Notes: generated from the sequence alone by a model not told the origin. A stretch of 7,222 nucleotides of DNA from Candidatus Kaiserbacteria bacterium (GCA_002401495.1 NVTG01000064.1:1-7222), one strand, 5' to 3'; positions 1 to 5,964 are shown, counted from the first letter of the stretch. A program made the numbers and translations.

Positions 1-624
1 GCAACCCTTCCCAGTGTCGGTAGGGGTTTTGCGTGGCTTCCATTTGTCCCCAGTGTCCCGCGGGCTGTTGACCCAAGTTCCACCAGATACGCCTGTGATT
101 GCGCCTGTGAAAACTGACGGACCTGTAATGTTGTCCCCTGTCAAAGGTGCAACTTTTGGAGAAGAGCCTGGTCCTGCGATGAAGTAATACGCAATCGCTC
201 CTACCGCTATAACAGCGGCAACTCCGAACATTACTTTCATTCCATCATCTCCAGACATTGTGCTTGCTGTCCCCGCCTGCTGTGTTGCAGTTGGCGCCGG
301 CTCACCTGTTGGCGGTGAGCTCACTGGACGTTCCGTCGCACGAACCCGTGTAATTGTAGGTTCAGGGCGCTCCTGTGGTTCCTGAAGAACGACTGGCTCA
401 GCCGCCGGTGTCGTATCAACGGGTGGTGTTGCTTCTGGTGCATTATTTGCACGAGCAGGTACTGCTGGCACCCCGTTTGTGGTTGTGTCGAACACGTTTG
501 CACGTGCCACAACAGTCCCAAAGGCGCCGTTTGCCCACAGTTTCCACCGCTGAGTAGCGGGGTCAAATTTGACCACTCGCTGACGATCTTCCCCCAGTAC
601 ATATCTTGTTGTATTACGAGCCAT
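1..624 (-). CDS. Single-pass membrane protein with Pro/Ala/Thr-rich linker (3'-partial)
   Basis: The frame is open from an ATG at 624 to the left edge, giving 208 codons with no stop, so the C-terminus lies outside the window. The start is supported by an AAAGGAG Shine-Dalgarno about 6 nt upstream. Residues 1-45 are a compact, charged, Trp-containing segment (YVLGEDRQRVVKFDPATQRW). Residues about 46-128 are rich in Pro, Ala, Thr and Glu and look like a disordered linker. Residues 129-150 form one hydrophobic helix (KVMFGVAAVIAVGAIAYYF), and residues 151-208 are Gly/Thr/Pro-rich and probably on the far side of the membrane. The helix lies mid-chain, so it is not a cleavable signal peptide. I do not recognise the family. 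The gene is more GC-rich than the right end of the window (35 of 60 bases at 301-360 against 19 of 60 at 6601-6660). It is transcribed divergently from the SPFH-like gene. Confidence 0.8.
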   Translation of the reverse strand, partial: MARNTTRYVLGEDRQRVVKFDPATQRWKLWANGAFGTVVARANVFDTTTNGVPAVPARANNAPEATPPVDTTPAAEPVVLQEPQERPEPTITRVRATERPVSSPPTGEPAPTATQQAGTASTMSGDDGMKVMFGVAAVIAVGAIAYYFIAGPGSSPKVAPLTGDNITGPSVFTGAITGVSGGTWVNSPRDTGDKWKPRKTPTDTGKGC

Positions 625-629
625 GATGA

Positions 630-648
630 CTCCTTTCCGCCTTTCGGC
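630..648 (-). promoter_or_regulatory. SD site plus small GNRA-type hairpin in the leader of the left gene
   Basis: On the minus strand GCC-GAAA-GGC (648 to 639) forms a three-pair stem closed by a GAAA tetraloop. It is followed at once by GGAAAGGAG (638 to 630), the ribosome binding site for the ATG at 624. The SD sequence is seen directly. The hairpin is short, and any role in holding the SD open or regulating translation is inference. Confidence 0.45.
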
Positions 649-687
649 TTTTACATTGATTACATTGAACTTATATAGCTGTCGAAG

Positions 688-716
688 ATTTAATCACAAA
701 ACTATTGACTTGTCAA
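688..716 (-). promoter_or_regulatory. Sigma70-type promoter for the left membrane-protein gene
   Basis: Read on the minus strand, a perfect -35 box TTGACA (716 to 711) is followed by a 17-nt spacer and a -10 box TTAAAT (693 to 688; 4 of 6 against TATAAT). Transcription would start near 681, giving a leader of about 57 nt before the ATG at 624. Its -35 box abuts the -35 box of the plus-strand promoter. Confidence 0.6.
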
Positions 717-735
717 GTATTTGTGGTTAAATACT
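691..735. repeat. Nested inverted repeats in the divergent control region (operator candidate)
   Basis: Three dyads overlap. The outer arms are TAATCACAAA (691-700) and TTTGTGGTTA (720-729), matching at 9 of 10 positions. The inner core is TTGAC-TT-GTCAA (705-716). A third, offset dyad is AGTATTT (716-722) and AAATACT (729-735), perfect over 7 bp around a 6-nt gap. The outer arms overlap the two -10 boxes and the core is the two -35 boxes, so part of the symmetry follows simply from facing promoters. The rest could bind a dimeric regulator. Confidence 0.5.
705..732 (+). promoter_or_regulatory. Sigma70-type promoter for the SPFH-like gene
   Basis: TTGACT (705-710; 5 of 6 against TTGACA) is followed by a 16-nt spacer and TTAAAT (727-732; 4 of 6 against TATAAT). 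The start site would fall near 739, about 60 nt before the ATG at 799. The spacer of this promoter contains the -35 box of the divergent promoter, so polymerase could not occupy both at once. Confidence 0.55.
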
Positions 736-798
736 AATAACTAATGCTCTTGTAGCAGAAGTACGAAGCACATTAAAAATTGAAGAAGGAAGAAACAA

Positions 799-1800
799 AT
801 GGCTGATCAAATAGCTAACGCCCCTCAATATGAAAGGGGGCCTGTGGCAATACGAGGCTCAGGCAGTACCTGGGCCAACCAAATCTCAAGCATTTGGTAC
901 CCGCTAATCTGGGGGATTCTTATATGGCTCCCTACGCTTCTAAGTTTTGGAGGTGGACTGTTTACTATTGTCATCAGCTGGATTTTGGCTGGATGGCTTT
1001 GCTATTACGACATTCCACCAAATTCAAATGCCGTTCTACGGCGTTTGGGAGCATATTCGCCAAAAATCCTCGGGGCTGGTAAACAGTTCAATCACCCTTG
1101 GCCCCTTTACACCTTAAAAAAGTTGAAGGATATAATGAGCCTGGAACCAGAACTGTTCTCTATGTCACCAAAAGATGTTGATACATTTGAAGGTGACGGA
1201 AAGGATGGCGGCCAGATAACTGCAGATCTTACTGTGACCTTAAGAGTGCTGTTTCCTTTGCTTTTCTTACTTTGCGGAGGTTGGACGAAAGTCCTACCTC
1301 AAATTAAGCGAGCTATAGAATCGGCTGTGCGACAATATTGTGCGGTTCGAAGCTTTAGCGACCTCAAGAATGAGAAAGACAACGGTTCGGCTGCGGCAAT
1401 ATTTCGCGGCGCTGTTGAGTCCTTTTATACTCTTGAGTATGAAGGCGAAGGAAAGTACGGCTGGTACGAAAAATTTATTTCCGTCTCCGGATTCACTCTG
1501 ATCGGATATATACTTCGATGGGGTGTTGAAATCTTTACCCTTGAGGTCCAGGATTTCACACCTACGAGCGAGGGCCTGAAAGCCGCGCAAGATCTGCCGG
1601 CGATCGCTAAGAAGAAGGCGGATGCTGATAATCTTTCAACTGATGCGTTCAATGAGCGCACAAGAAGATTGCGTGCTGAGAATCCTGATGCAAGTCCTGA
1701 TGAAATTCTCTACATGGCTGGCGCATTATCAGGAGTTACTGAAGCAAAAAGAATAAGTATAGGAGGTAACAGCAAAACCCCTATTATGCTTCAGCAATAA
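799..1800 (+). CDS. SPFH/band-7-like membrane protein
   Basis: A 333-residue protein starting at an ATG with the purine-rich SD AAGGAAG 6 nt upstream. Two hydrophobic segments at about 33-50 and 52-70 (rich in W, L and I) form an N-terminal membrane hairpin or pair of helices. Directly after comes an SPFH-like stretch: AVLRRLGAYSPKILGAGKQF (about 78-97) resembles the family pattern 'V-x-R-x-G-x-Y-x-x-x-L-x-P-G-x-x-F'. The later segments TADLTVTLRV (141-150) and LPQIKRAIESAVRQY (166-180) fit the family's strand followed by the 'x-P-x-I-R-x-A-x-R' helix. Residues about 256-310 are charged and helical, as in the coiled C-terminal part of band-7 proteins. SPFH proteins (stomatin, prohibitin, flotillin, HflK/C) form membrane-bound oligomeric cages and partner with proteases or NfeD. 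No such partner is in this window. The assignment is by pattern and distant. The gene is closed by a strong terminator and is probably monocistronic. Confidence 0.8.
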   Translation: MADQIANAPQYERGPVAIRGSGSTWANQISSIWYPLIWGILIWLPTLLSFGGGLFTIVISWILAGWLCYYDIPPNSNAVLRRLGAYSPKILGAGKQFNHPWPLYTLKKLKDIMSLEPELFSMSPKDVDTFEGDGKDGGQITADLTVTLRVLFPLLFLLCGGWTKVLPQIKRAIESAVRQYCAVRSFSDLKNEKDNGSAAAIFRGAVESFYTLEYEGEGKYGWYEKFISVSGFTLIGYILRWGVEIFTLEVQDFTPTSEGLKAAQDLPAIAKKKADADNLSTDAFNERTRRLRAENPDASPDEILYMAGALSGVTEAKRISIGGNSKTPIMLQQ

Positions 1801-1826
1801 CTCTCCTTTCCTTCTTCACGAAAACG

Positions 1827-1862
1827 ACCCCGGGCAACAGCAATGCTGCCCGGGGTTTTCTA
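1827..1862 (+). terminator. Intrinsic terminator of the SPFH-like gene
   Basis: A perfect 10-bp stem ACCCCGGGCA (1827-1836) and TGCCCGGGGT (1847-1856) encloses a 10-nt loop and is followed by TTTTCT. It starts 26 nt after the stop codon. The convergent small gene ends at 1860, inside the T tract. On the minus strand the stem is followed by CGTTTTC, so it may also stop transcription from the right. Confidence 0.92.
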
Positions 1863-2192
1863 TATTCCAATAAAAGAAAGTTGTTTTTTCTTCTTCTTTT
1901 TCGCCTCTTTTTTTCTTGCTTTCTTTTTGTATCCTGCAAGAGCTGCCATCATAAGCATTTCTGCAAGGATATAAAGTGCTGCGTAATCCTCCACTCCAAG
2001 ATATCTATAGTCCCCTCCAATACGCGCAACACGCCCTTTGTCGTATTCAAAACGTATTGTGTGTCCACCAAAGAAAAACTCAACTACTTTCGCACTAACT
2101 TTCAGTACGCGAAAGCATTGACGATCTTCTCTGAGTCTCTTGAACTGAAGTGAAAGACGAGCACGCCTTACGGCCTTCTTAGATGGTCTCAT
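1860..2192 (-). CDS. Small basic protein with lysine-rich C-terminal tail
   Basis: A 110-residue protein of unknown family. Two in-frame ATGs lie at 2198 and 2192. The SD AGAAGGAG touches the first with no spacing but sits 6 nt from the second, so the start at 2192 is preferred. The N-terminus is basic (MRPSKKAVRRARLSLQFKR). The middle, about 36-68, looks like a small beta-rich domain (VVEFFFGGHTIRFEYDKGR). Residues about 70-88 are hydrophobic and helical (DYAALYILAEMLMMAALAG). Residues 89-104 hold 11 Lys and 1 Arg among 16. Strong positive charge at both ends would suit binding to nucleic acid or acidic membrane lipid, which is inference only. The start lies 28 bp downstream of the sortase stop, so the two probably form one operon. 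The stop codon lies in the T tract of the opposing terminator. Confidence 0.72.
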   Translation of the reverse strand: MRPSKKAVRRARLSLQFKRLREDRQCFRVLKVSAKVVEFFFGGHTIRFEYDKGRVARIGGDYRYLGVEDYAALYILAEMLMMAALAGYKKKARKKEAKKKKKKQLSFIGI

Positions 2193-2198
2193 GAACAT

Positions 2199-2206
2199 CT
2201 CCTTCT
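2199..2206 (-). promoter_or_regulatory. Shine-Dalgarno that decides the start of the small basic protein
   Basis: AGAAGGAG on the minus strand (2206 to 2199) ends 6 nt before the ATG at 2192 but immediately adjoins the ATG at 2198. Normal SD spacing therefore favours the second ATG. Confidence 0.7.
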
Positions 2207-2220
2207 GCTCTATATGTATA

Positions 2221-2895
2221 CTACAGGTTTTTCCCTATAAATTCAGCCTCAACCACCCACCTATCACTTTTTGAACCAAACGAGTCACAAGTTAGAAGTG
2301 TAATGCGGTGTCCTGCAACATTTAAAGCTATTCGATCGTCAGTTGCATTTGCCTGGTACACTCGACTTACACTATAGCTATATGTATCTTCTCCTGAAAC
2401 TGCTTTTATAATCTGCCCATCTTTAAGATCCTTTATCTTGTTAAATGCTTTAAAAAACTGATTACGAACTATAGGTAATCCACTTGAGTGCCCAAACACC
2501 AAAACGTTCCCTCCTTGAACACCAAGGGTTGCTGAATCAGGATATCGAACTACCGAACTTTTCAATTTCTCGTCTAACGCATTTATGTCTCTAGTCTGCG
2601 GATTAGAAATTGGCAAGTCTATGTTTGCACTTTCAACTATTAATCGATCTGGAAACACTGGAGGACCACTAAATACAGCGGTTTGACCAACTTCTTGAAT
2701 TTCTACATTTGTTGAATCAGAAAGTCTTTGAGTGTCAGAAATTATTCTTTCAGCTTCTCTATCACTTAAAAAGGAATTCTGTGAAGAAAGCATTGCAAGA
2801 GAAGTTCCAACAACTACAAAAAGTATCCAAAGAATTACTAAGTTAAACAGCATCTTTGGATGGAACAGTGTATTTAAAATATCATTTTGATCCAT
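2221..2895 (-). CDS. Sortase family transpeptidase, membrane-anchored
   Basis: A 224-residue sortase. Sortases cleave a C-terminal sorting motif on secreted proteins and join them to an amine acceptor at the cell surface. Residues about 15-37 form an N-terminal membrane helix (LFNLVILWILFVVVGTSLAM). The catalytic triad is visible: His136 in VFGHSSG, Cys203 in ITLLTCDSFG and Arg212 in SDRWVVEAEF. The short N-terminal-anchor layout with nothing after the last strand resembles class D/E/F-type enzymes, but I cannot fix the class. A longer version from a TTG at 2925 is possible. The ATG at 2895 is preferred because it lies just below a strong promoter and the upstream part would overlap that promoter. 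No SD precedes either start. It is divergent from a CARDB protein and probably co-transcribed with the small basic protein. No LPXTG-like substrate is seen in the window. Confidence 0.9.
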   Translation of the reverse strand: MDQNDILNTLFHPKMLFNLVILWILFVVVGTSLAMLSSQNSFLSDREAERIISDTQRLSDSTNVEIQEVGQTAVFSGPPVFPDRLIVESANIDLPISNPQTRDINALDEKLKSSVVRYPDSATLGVQGGNVLVFGHSSGLPIVRNQFFKAFNKIKDLKDGQIIKAVSGEDTYSYSVSRVYQANATDDRIALNVAGHRITLLTCDSFGSKSDRWVVEAEFIGKNL

Positions 2896-2907
2896 ATAAG
2901 TATTAAA

Positions 2908-2936
2908 ACTATACGCGATTTCCAATTTTGCGTCAA
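2908..2936 (-). promoter_or_regulatory. Strong promoter of the sortase gene, near-leaderless
   Basis: On the minus strand TTGACG (2936 to 2931; 5 of 6) is followed by a 17-nt spacer and TATAGT (2913 to 2908; 5 of 6). The start site would lie near 2901, only about 6 nt before the ATG at 2895, which explains the missing SD. The -35 box is part of the dyad GTCAA-T-TTGAC (2932-2942). On the plus strand TTGACT (2938-2943) is a possible -35 for the CARDB gene, but no good -10 sits at normal spacing. TATATT (2969-2974) lies 25 nt away, only 4 nt before that gene's ATG. Confidence 0.7.
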
Positions 2937-2978
2937 TTTGACTTGTTTAATACCGCCAAAAGAGGCAGTATATTAGGT

Positions 2979-3929
2979 ATGAAAAATATTTTAGCTATCG
3001 GAGGTTTTATAATACTACTTATCATAGGTATATGGAGCGCATCACAAGTTGTTAAGTTTATCCCAAGACTTTTCTCAGACACAGGAGTAACAAAAGAAGT
3101 TAAACTAGACGACAAAGATATTGTTGTAAAACTAACGCCAAGCACTACTCACTCAAACTCTCCAGTTACAATTAGCTGGATAAAGAGTCAAACAGAAGGA
3201 GGACTACTTTCTTTTGCATATGAGTGTAAAGAAGGATTCCACTTTAAAATGAACTCAAGTCCACTTCCTTGTAATGCACCTTACACTTTAGGCCTTGAAG
3301 ATACTTCCATCATAGTTACCCCTGTAACTGATGATTCTTTAGCTAAGGTAGATCTTGCGGTCACCCACACAAACGAGTCTGGTGTAAGTATTCGAGACAC
3401 ACAAACTCTTACCATTACAAAAGATACTGGTGTAGTAACAACTGACGTTCCTACTGGTTTAATTGAAGCACCGTCTGTTGCCTCCCCGGTTGCACCAACA
3501 ACTCCTGTAGTTCCCGTAACTAGAACAATATCGGTTCCAAGAACTTCAAACCCATACGGACTTGTTGATCTATCTGTATCAATGATCGCAGTTGGAAAAG
3601 TTAACTTCTACGGAATTCTTGAGCGAAGTAATTACTTTAGGATAAACGACAAGGCAGCAGCTAAATTTAAAGTTACAAACCTAGGAACAAAACAAAGTGG
3701 ACCTTGGTTCTTCTCTGCAGTATTACCTTCTCAAGGAGGCTACGCATTTACTTCCCAAGTACAACCCTCACTTATGCCAGGGGCTTCAACTGAAGTACTG
3801 GTTACATTTGACCAACTTATCTCAGGAACACATAGCTTCAATGTAAGGTTGGATCCAGTAAACTACATCCTCGAATCAAACGAGAACAACAATACAACCG
3901 GTCAGATTATAAACGTATTAAATTACTAG
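2979..3929 (+). CDS. Membrane-anchored or secreted CARDB-domain protein
   Basis: A 316-residue surface protein. The ATG at 2979 is chosen because the hydrophobic signal or anchor (MKNILAIGGFIILLIIGIW) begins there. A TTG at 2928 would add 17 hydrophilic residues and overlap the sortase promoter. After the anchor (about 5-23), residues 39-148 look like an Ig-like beta domain with two cysteines (Cys83 and Cys98) that could pair. Residues 149-193 are a Pro/Thr/Val-rich linker. Residues about 194-316 match the CARDB adhesion-type fold: FKVTNLGTKQSG, the 'L-x-P-G-x-S' turn (LMPGAS), and the closing LDPVNYILESNENNN. CARDB domains are extracellular binding or spacer modules. No LPXTG motif or C-terminal membrane helix follows, so it is held by its N-terminus or released. 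No SD is seen. It is divergent from the sortase, and its stop overlaps that of gyrB. Confidence 0.87.
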   Translation: MKNILAIGGFIILLIIGIWSASQVVKFIPRLFSDTGVTKEVKLDDKDIVVKLTPSTTHSNSPVTISWIKSQTEGGLLSFAYECKEGFHFKMNSSPLPCNAPYTLGLEDTSIIVTPVTDDSLAKVDLAVTHTNESGVSIRDTQTLTITKDTGVVTTDVPTGLIEAPSVASPVAPTTPVVPVTRTISVPRTSNPYGLVDLSVSMIAVGKVNFYGILERSNYFRINDKAAAKFKVTNLGTKQSGPWFFSAVLPSQGGYAFTSQVQPSLMPGASTEVLVTFDQLISGTHSFNVRLDPVNYILESNENNNTTGQIINVLNY

Positions 3930-5911
3930 ATATCCAAAGTCGCCTCTCTGGCGTGGGATTGAATAAAAGCCTTACGAGACGCTACGTCTGTTCCCATTAG
4001 AGTATCAAATACATTGTCTGCTTCTTGTCCGTCTTCAATAGTTACCTGCTTCATAACGCGCCTCTCTGGATCCATTGTAGTTTCCCATAATTCATCAGGG
4101 TTCATCTCTCCAAGTCCCTTGTATCGTTGAATTGAAACCTTTCCAGTCTTCTCTTCTCCTTCTTCATCGGGCTCAACGTCTCCAACTAAGGCAATCTTCT
4201 CTTCCTCAGTATATGCGTAGGAAGATTTCTTTCCTTGTTTAATCTTATACAAAGGCGGTTGTGCAATGTACAAAAATCCTCCTTCGATAAGAGGTTTAAA
4301 GTATCTATAAAATAGTGTTAGCAGAAGTGTTCGGATGTGTGCCCCATCTACATCGGCGTCAGTTGCAATTATCACCTTATGGTAACGAAGCTTTTCAATA
4401 TCAAAAGTATCTCCTATTGCAGTTCCTAGTGCTACAACAAGGGCTTTAATTTCATTATTTGCCAGCATCTTGTCCAAGCGCGCCCTTTCAACATTTAAAA
4501 TCTTTCCTCTTAGAGGAAGTATGGCTTGAGTTCTTCGATCTCTTCCTTGTTTGGAAGAACCTCCGGCTGAATCTCCCTCTACAATGAATATCTCTGATTC
4601 TTCGGCTGAACGTGACTGACAATCTGAAAGCTTTCCTGGAAGTGTCATCCCCTCGAGTGCCCCCTTTCTTAGTACGGAGTCCTTAGCGGCTTTTGCCGCC
4701 TTACGAGCCTTCATGGCTAACACTGCTTTCATTATCAAAGCCTTAGCATCATTTGGGTTCTCTTCTAGGAAATCATTGAAAGCTGATGAGAATACACTCT
4801 CCACCGCCCCTCTTGCTTCAACACTTCCTAATTTAGACTTGGTCTGTCCTTCAAACTGAATCTCTTCCATCTTTACTGAAATAACAGCAGTTAGCCCTTC
4901 AAGAACATCGTCTCCAGTGAATCCTCCTTCAACACCTTTCATATTAGTCTTCTTAATGTAGTTGTTGATTGTCCTTGTAAGTGCTGTTTTGAAACCAGTA
5001 AGATGCATTCCTCCTTCTGCGGTGTATATATTGTTAGCAAAAGCCGAGACTCTTGAGGATATATCGTCTACGTACTGTAGTGCTACTTCAACGTGCACAT
5101 CGTCAAGTTCTCTCTCAACGTAAAAGATATTCTTGTGAACTTCTTTTTGGTGTCGGTTTTGGAAAGTAACAAGACTGGTAAGTCCTCCTTCAAAGTAGAA
5201 AGTCATTGACGGGACTTCCAGTTTTTGCTCTTTAAGGTAGAAAGTTTTAGTGTCGTCTAACTTTCCTTTATACTCTCGTGCGTCAATTATTGTAAGTCGC
5301 ATACCACGAACGAGGTACGCCTGTTGGCGTAGGTGTTCTACAGTTGTCTTCCAACTAAATTCAATAACTGGAAAGATGCTCGGGTCGGGGTCAAATGTGA
5401 TAATGGTTCCGGTTTTCTTTGAAGCCGCAATCTTCTTCGTTTTCGAAACTGGCTTACCACCATTCTTATATTCTTGAAGATACTGTCCTCCATCACGGTG
5501 AACCTCAGCGCGTACGTGTGTAGAAAGTGCGTTTACTACTGAAACACCCACTCCGTGCAAACCTCCAGAGAATTTATACCCGTCTCCGTCAAACTTACCT
5601 CCTGCGTGAAGAGTGGTCATAATAGTCTCAAGTGCCGAGACTTTTGTTTTCTTGTGAATATCTACTGGAATACCTCGTCCGTTATCAGCAACGCGTATAC
5701 GATTACCAGGTAGTAGTGCAACTTCAACATTATCGGCAAAACCACCCATCGCCTCATCGCGTGAGTTGTCGAAAATCTCCGTCACCAAGTGGTGAAGACC
5801 TTCAAGACCGGTAGTACCGATGTACATACCAGGACGACGCCTAACTGCCTCAAGACCCTCTAAAACTGTGATGTCATCTGCACCGTAACTTCCTTTTTTT
5901 GCTGCTGTCAT
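3926..5911 (-). CDS. gyrB: DNA gyrase subunit B
   Basis: A 661-residue type IIA topoisomerase ATPase subunit. GyrB with GyrA introduces negative supercoils using ATP. The GHKL ATPase (about 1-225) shows Glu45 and Asn49 (TEIFDNSRDEA), DNGRGIP (76-82), and the lid glycines GGLHGVG (116-122). The transducer domain follows, with the ATP-contacting QTK at 356-358. The TOPRIM domain has EGDSAGG (445-451) and the metal-binding DADVD (518-522), then PLYKIKQGK. The tail contains QRYKGLGEMNP (595-605). The length fits the short GyrB form (about 640 residues) lacking the insertion found in enterobacteria. ParE is the alternative; the motifs and lack of a ParC neighbour favour GyrB. It starts at an ATG without an SD. 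It lies downstream of its own promoter and a leader hairpin, and its stop shares CTAG with the CARDB gene. Confidence 0.95.
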   Translation of the reverse strand: MTAAKKGSYGADDITVLEGLEAVRRRPGMYIGTTGLEGLHHLVTEIFDNSRDEAMGGFADNVEVALLPGNRIRVADNGRGIPVDIHKKTKVSALETIMTTLHAGGKFDGDGYKFSGGLHGVGVSVVNALSTHVRAEVHRDGGQYLQEYKNGGKPVSKTKKIAASKKTGTIITFDPDPSIFPVIEFSWKTTVEHLRQQAYLVRGMRLTIIDAREYKGKLDDTKTFYLKEQKLEVPSMTFYFEGGLTSLVTFQNRHQKEVHKNIFYVERELDDVHVEVALQYVDDISSRVSAFANNIYTAEGGMHLTGFKTALTRTINNYIKKTNMKGVEGGFTGDDVLEGLTAVISVKMEEIQFEGQTKSKLGSVEARGAVESVFSSAFNDFLEENPNDAKALIMKAVLAMKARKAAKAAKDSVLRKGALEGMTLPGKLSDCQSRSAEESEIFIVEGDSAGGSSKQGRDRRTQAILPLRGKILNVERARLDKMLANNEIKALVVALGTAIGDTFDIEKLRYHKVIIATDADVDGAHIRTLLLTLFYRYFKPLIEGGFLYIAQPPLYKIKQGKKSSYAYTEEEKIALVGDVEPDEEGEEKTGKVSIQRYKGLGEMNPDELWETTMDPERRVMKQVTIEDGQEADNVFDTLMGTDVASRKAFIQSHAREATLDI

Positions 5912-5920
5912 AATGTTATA

Positions 5921-5945
5921 AAAAGAGTGTGTAGAACACTCTCTT
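5921..5945 (-). promoter_or_regulatory. Terminator-like hairpin in the gyrB leader
   Basis: On the minus strand AAGAGAGTGT (5945 to 5936) pairs with ACACTCTTTT (5930 to 5921) over 10 bp with one G-U, around a 5-nt loop TCTAC. A run of five T (5924 to 5920) ends the stem and runs on towards the ATG at 5911. The predicted start of transcription is near 5949, so the hairpin would sit at the very 5' end of the mRNA. It could stabilise the message, act as a weak attenuator, or hide the start region. The structure is seen; the role is inference. Confidence 0.55.
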
Positions 5946-5955
5946 GGTTAAGTAT

Positions 5956-5964
5956 ATTATAGCA
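5956..5964 (-). promoter_or_regulatory. Extended -10 promoter of gyrB
   Basis: TGCTATAAT on the minus strand (5964 to 5956) is a perfect -10 hexamer with the TG of an extended -10 element. No good -35 box is found 16-18 nt upstream, where the terminator stem lies; the TG element can make up for this. Predicted start near 5949, leader about 38 nt. Confidence 0.7.

Noticed and set aside
321..602. 93-residue minus-strand frame inside the left gene, and 375-557 on the plus strand
   Set aside because: Both overlap the 208-codon open frame from 624, which has an SD, a coherent membrane helix and a domain-like N-terminus. The shorter frames have no SD and low-complexity translations.
1294..1661. 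Minus-strand frames of 98 and 78 residues opposite the SPFH-like gene
   Set aside because: They are antisense shadows of a gene with recognisable family patterns and show no SD or domain.
1881..2153. 90-residue plus-strand frame opposite the small basic protein
   Set aside because: Its Phe/Leu/Ser/Cys-rich start is just the complement of the lysine-rich tract, and it begins directly after the terminator with no SD.
2943..2974. Plus-strand promoter TTGTTT / TATATT for the CARDB gene
   Set aside because: The spacer would be 20 nt and the -10 box ends only 4 nt before the ATG; too weak to list as a feature.
2928..2978. TTG start that would lengthen the CARDB protein by 17 residues
   Set aside because: The extension is hydrophilic, would push the signal/anchor away from the N-terminus, and overlaps the -35 box of the sortase.
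5250..5814. Two plus-strand frames inside gyrB
   Set aside because: They lie opposite conserved ATPase-domain coding sequence and have no independent support.
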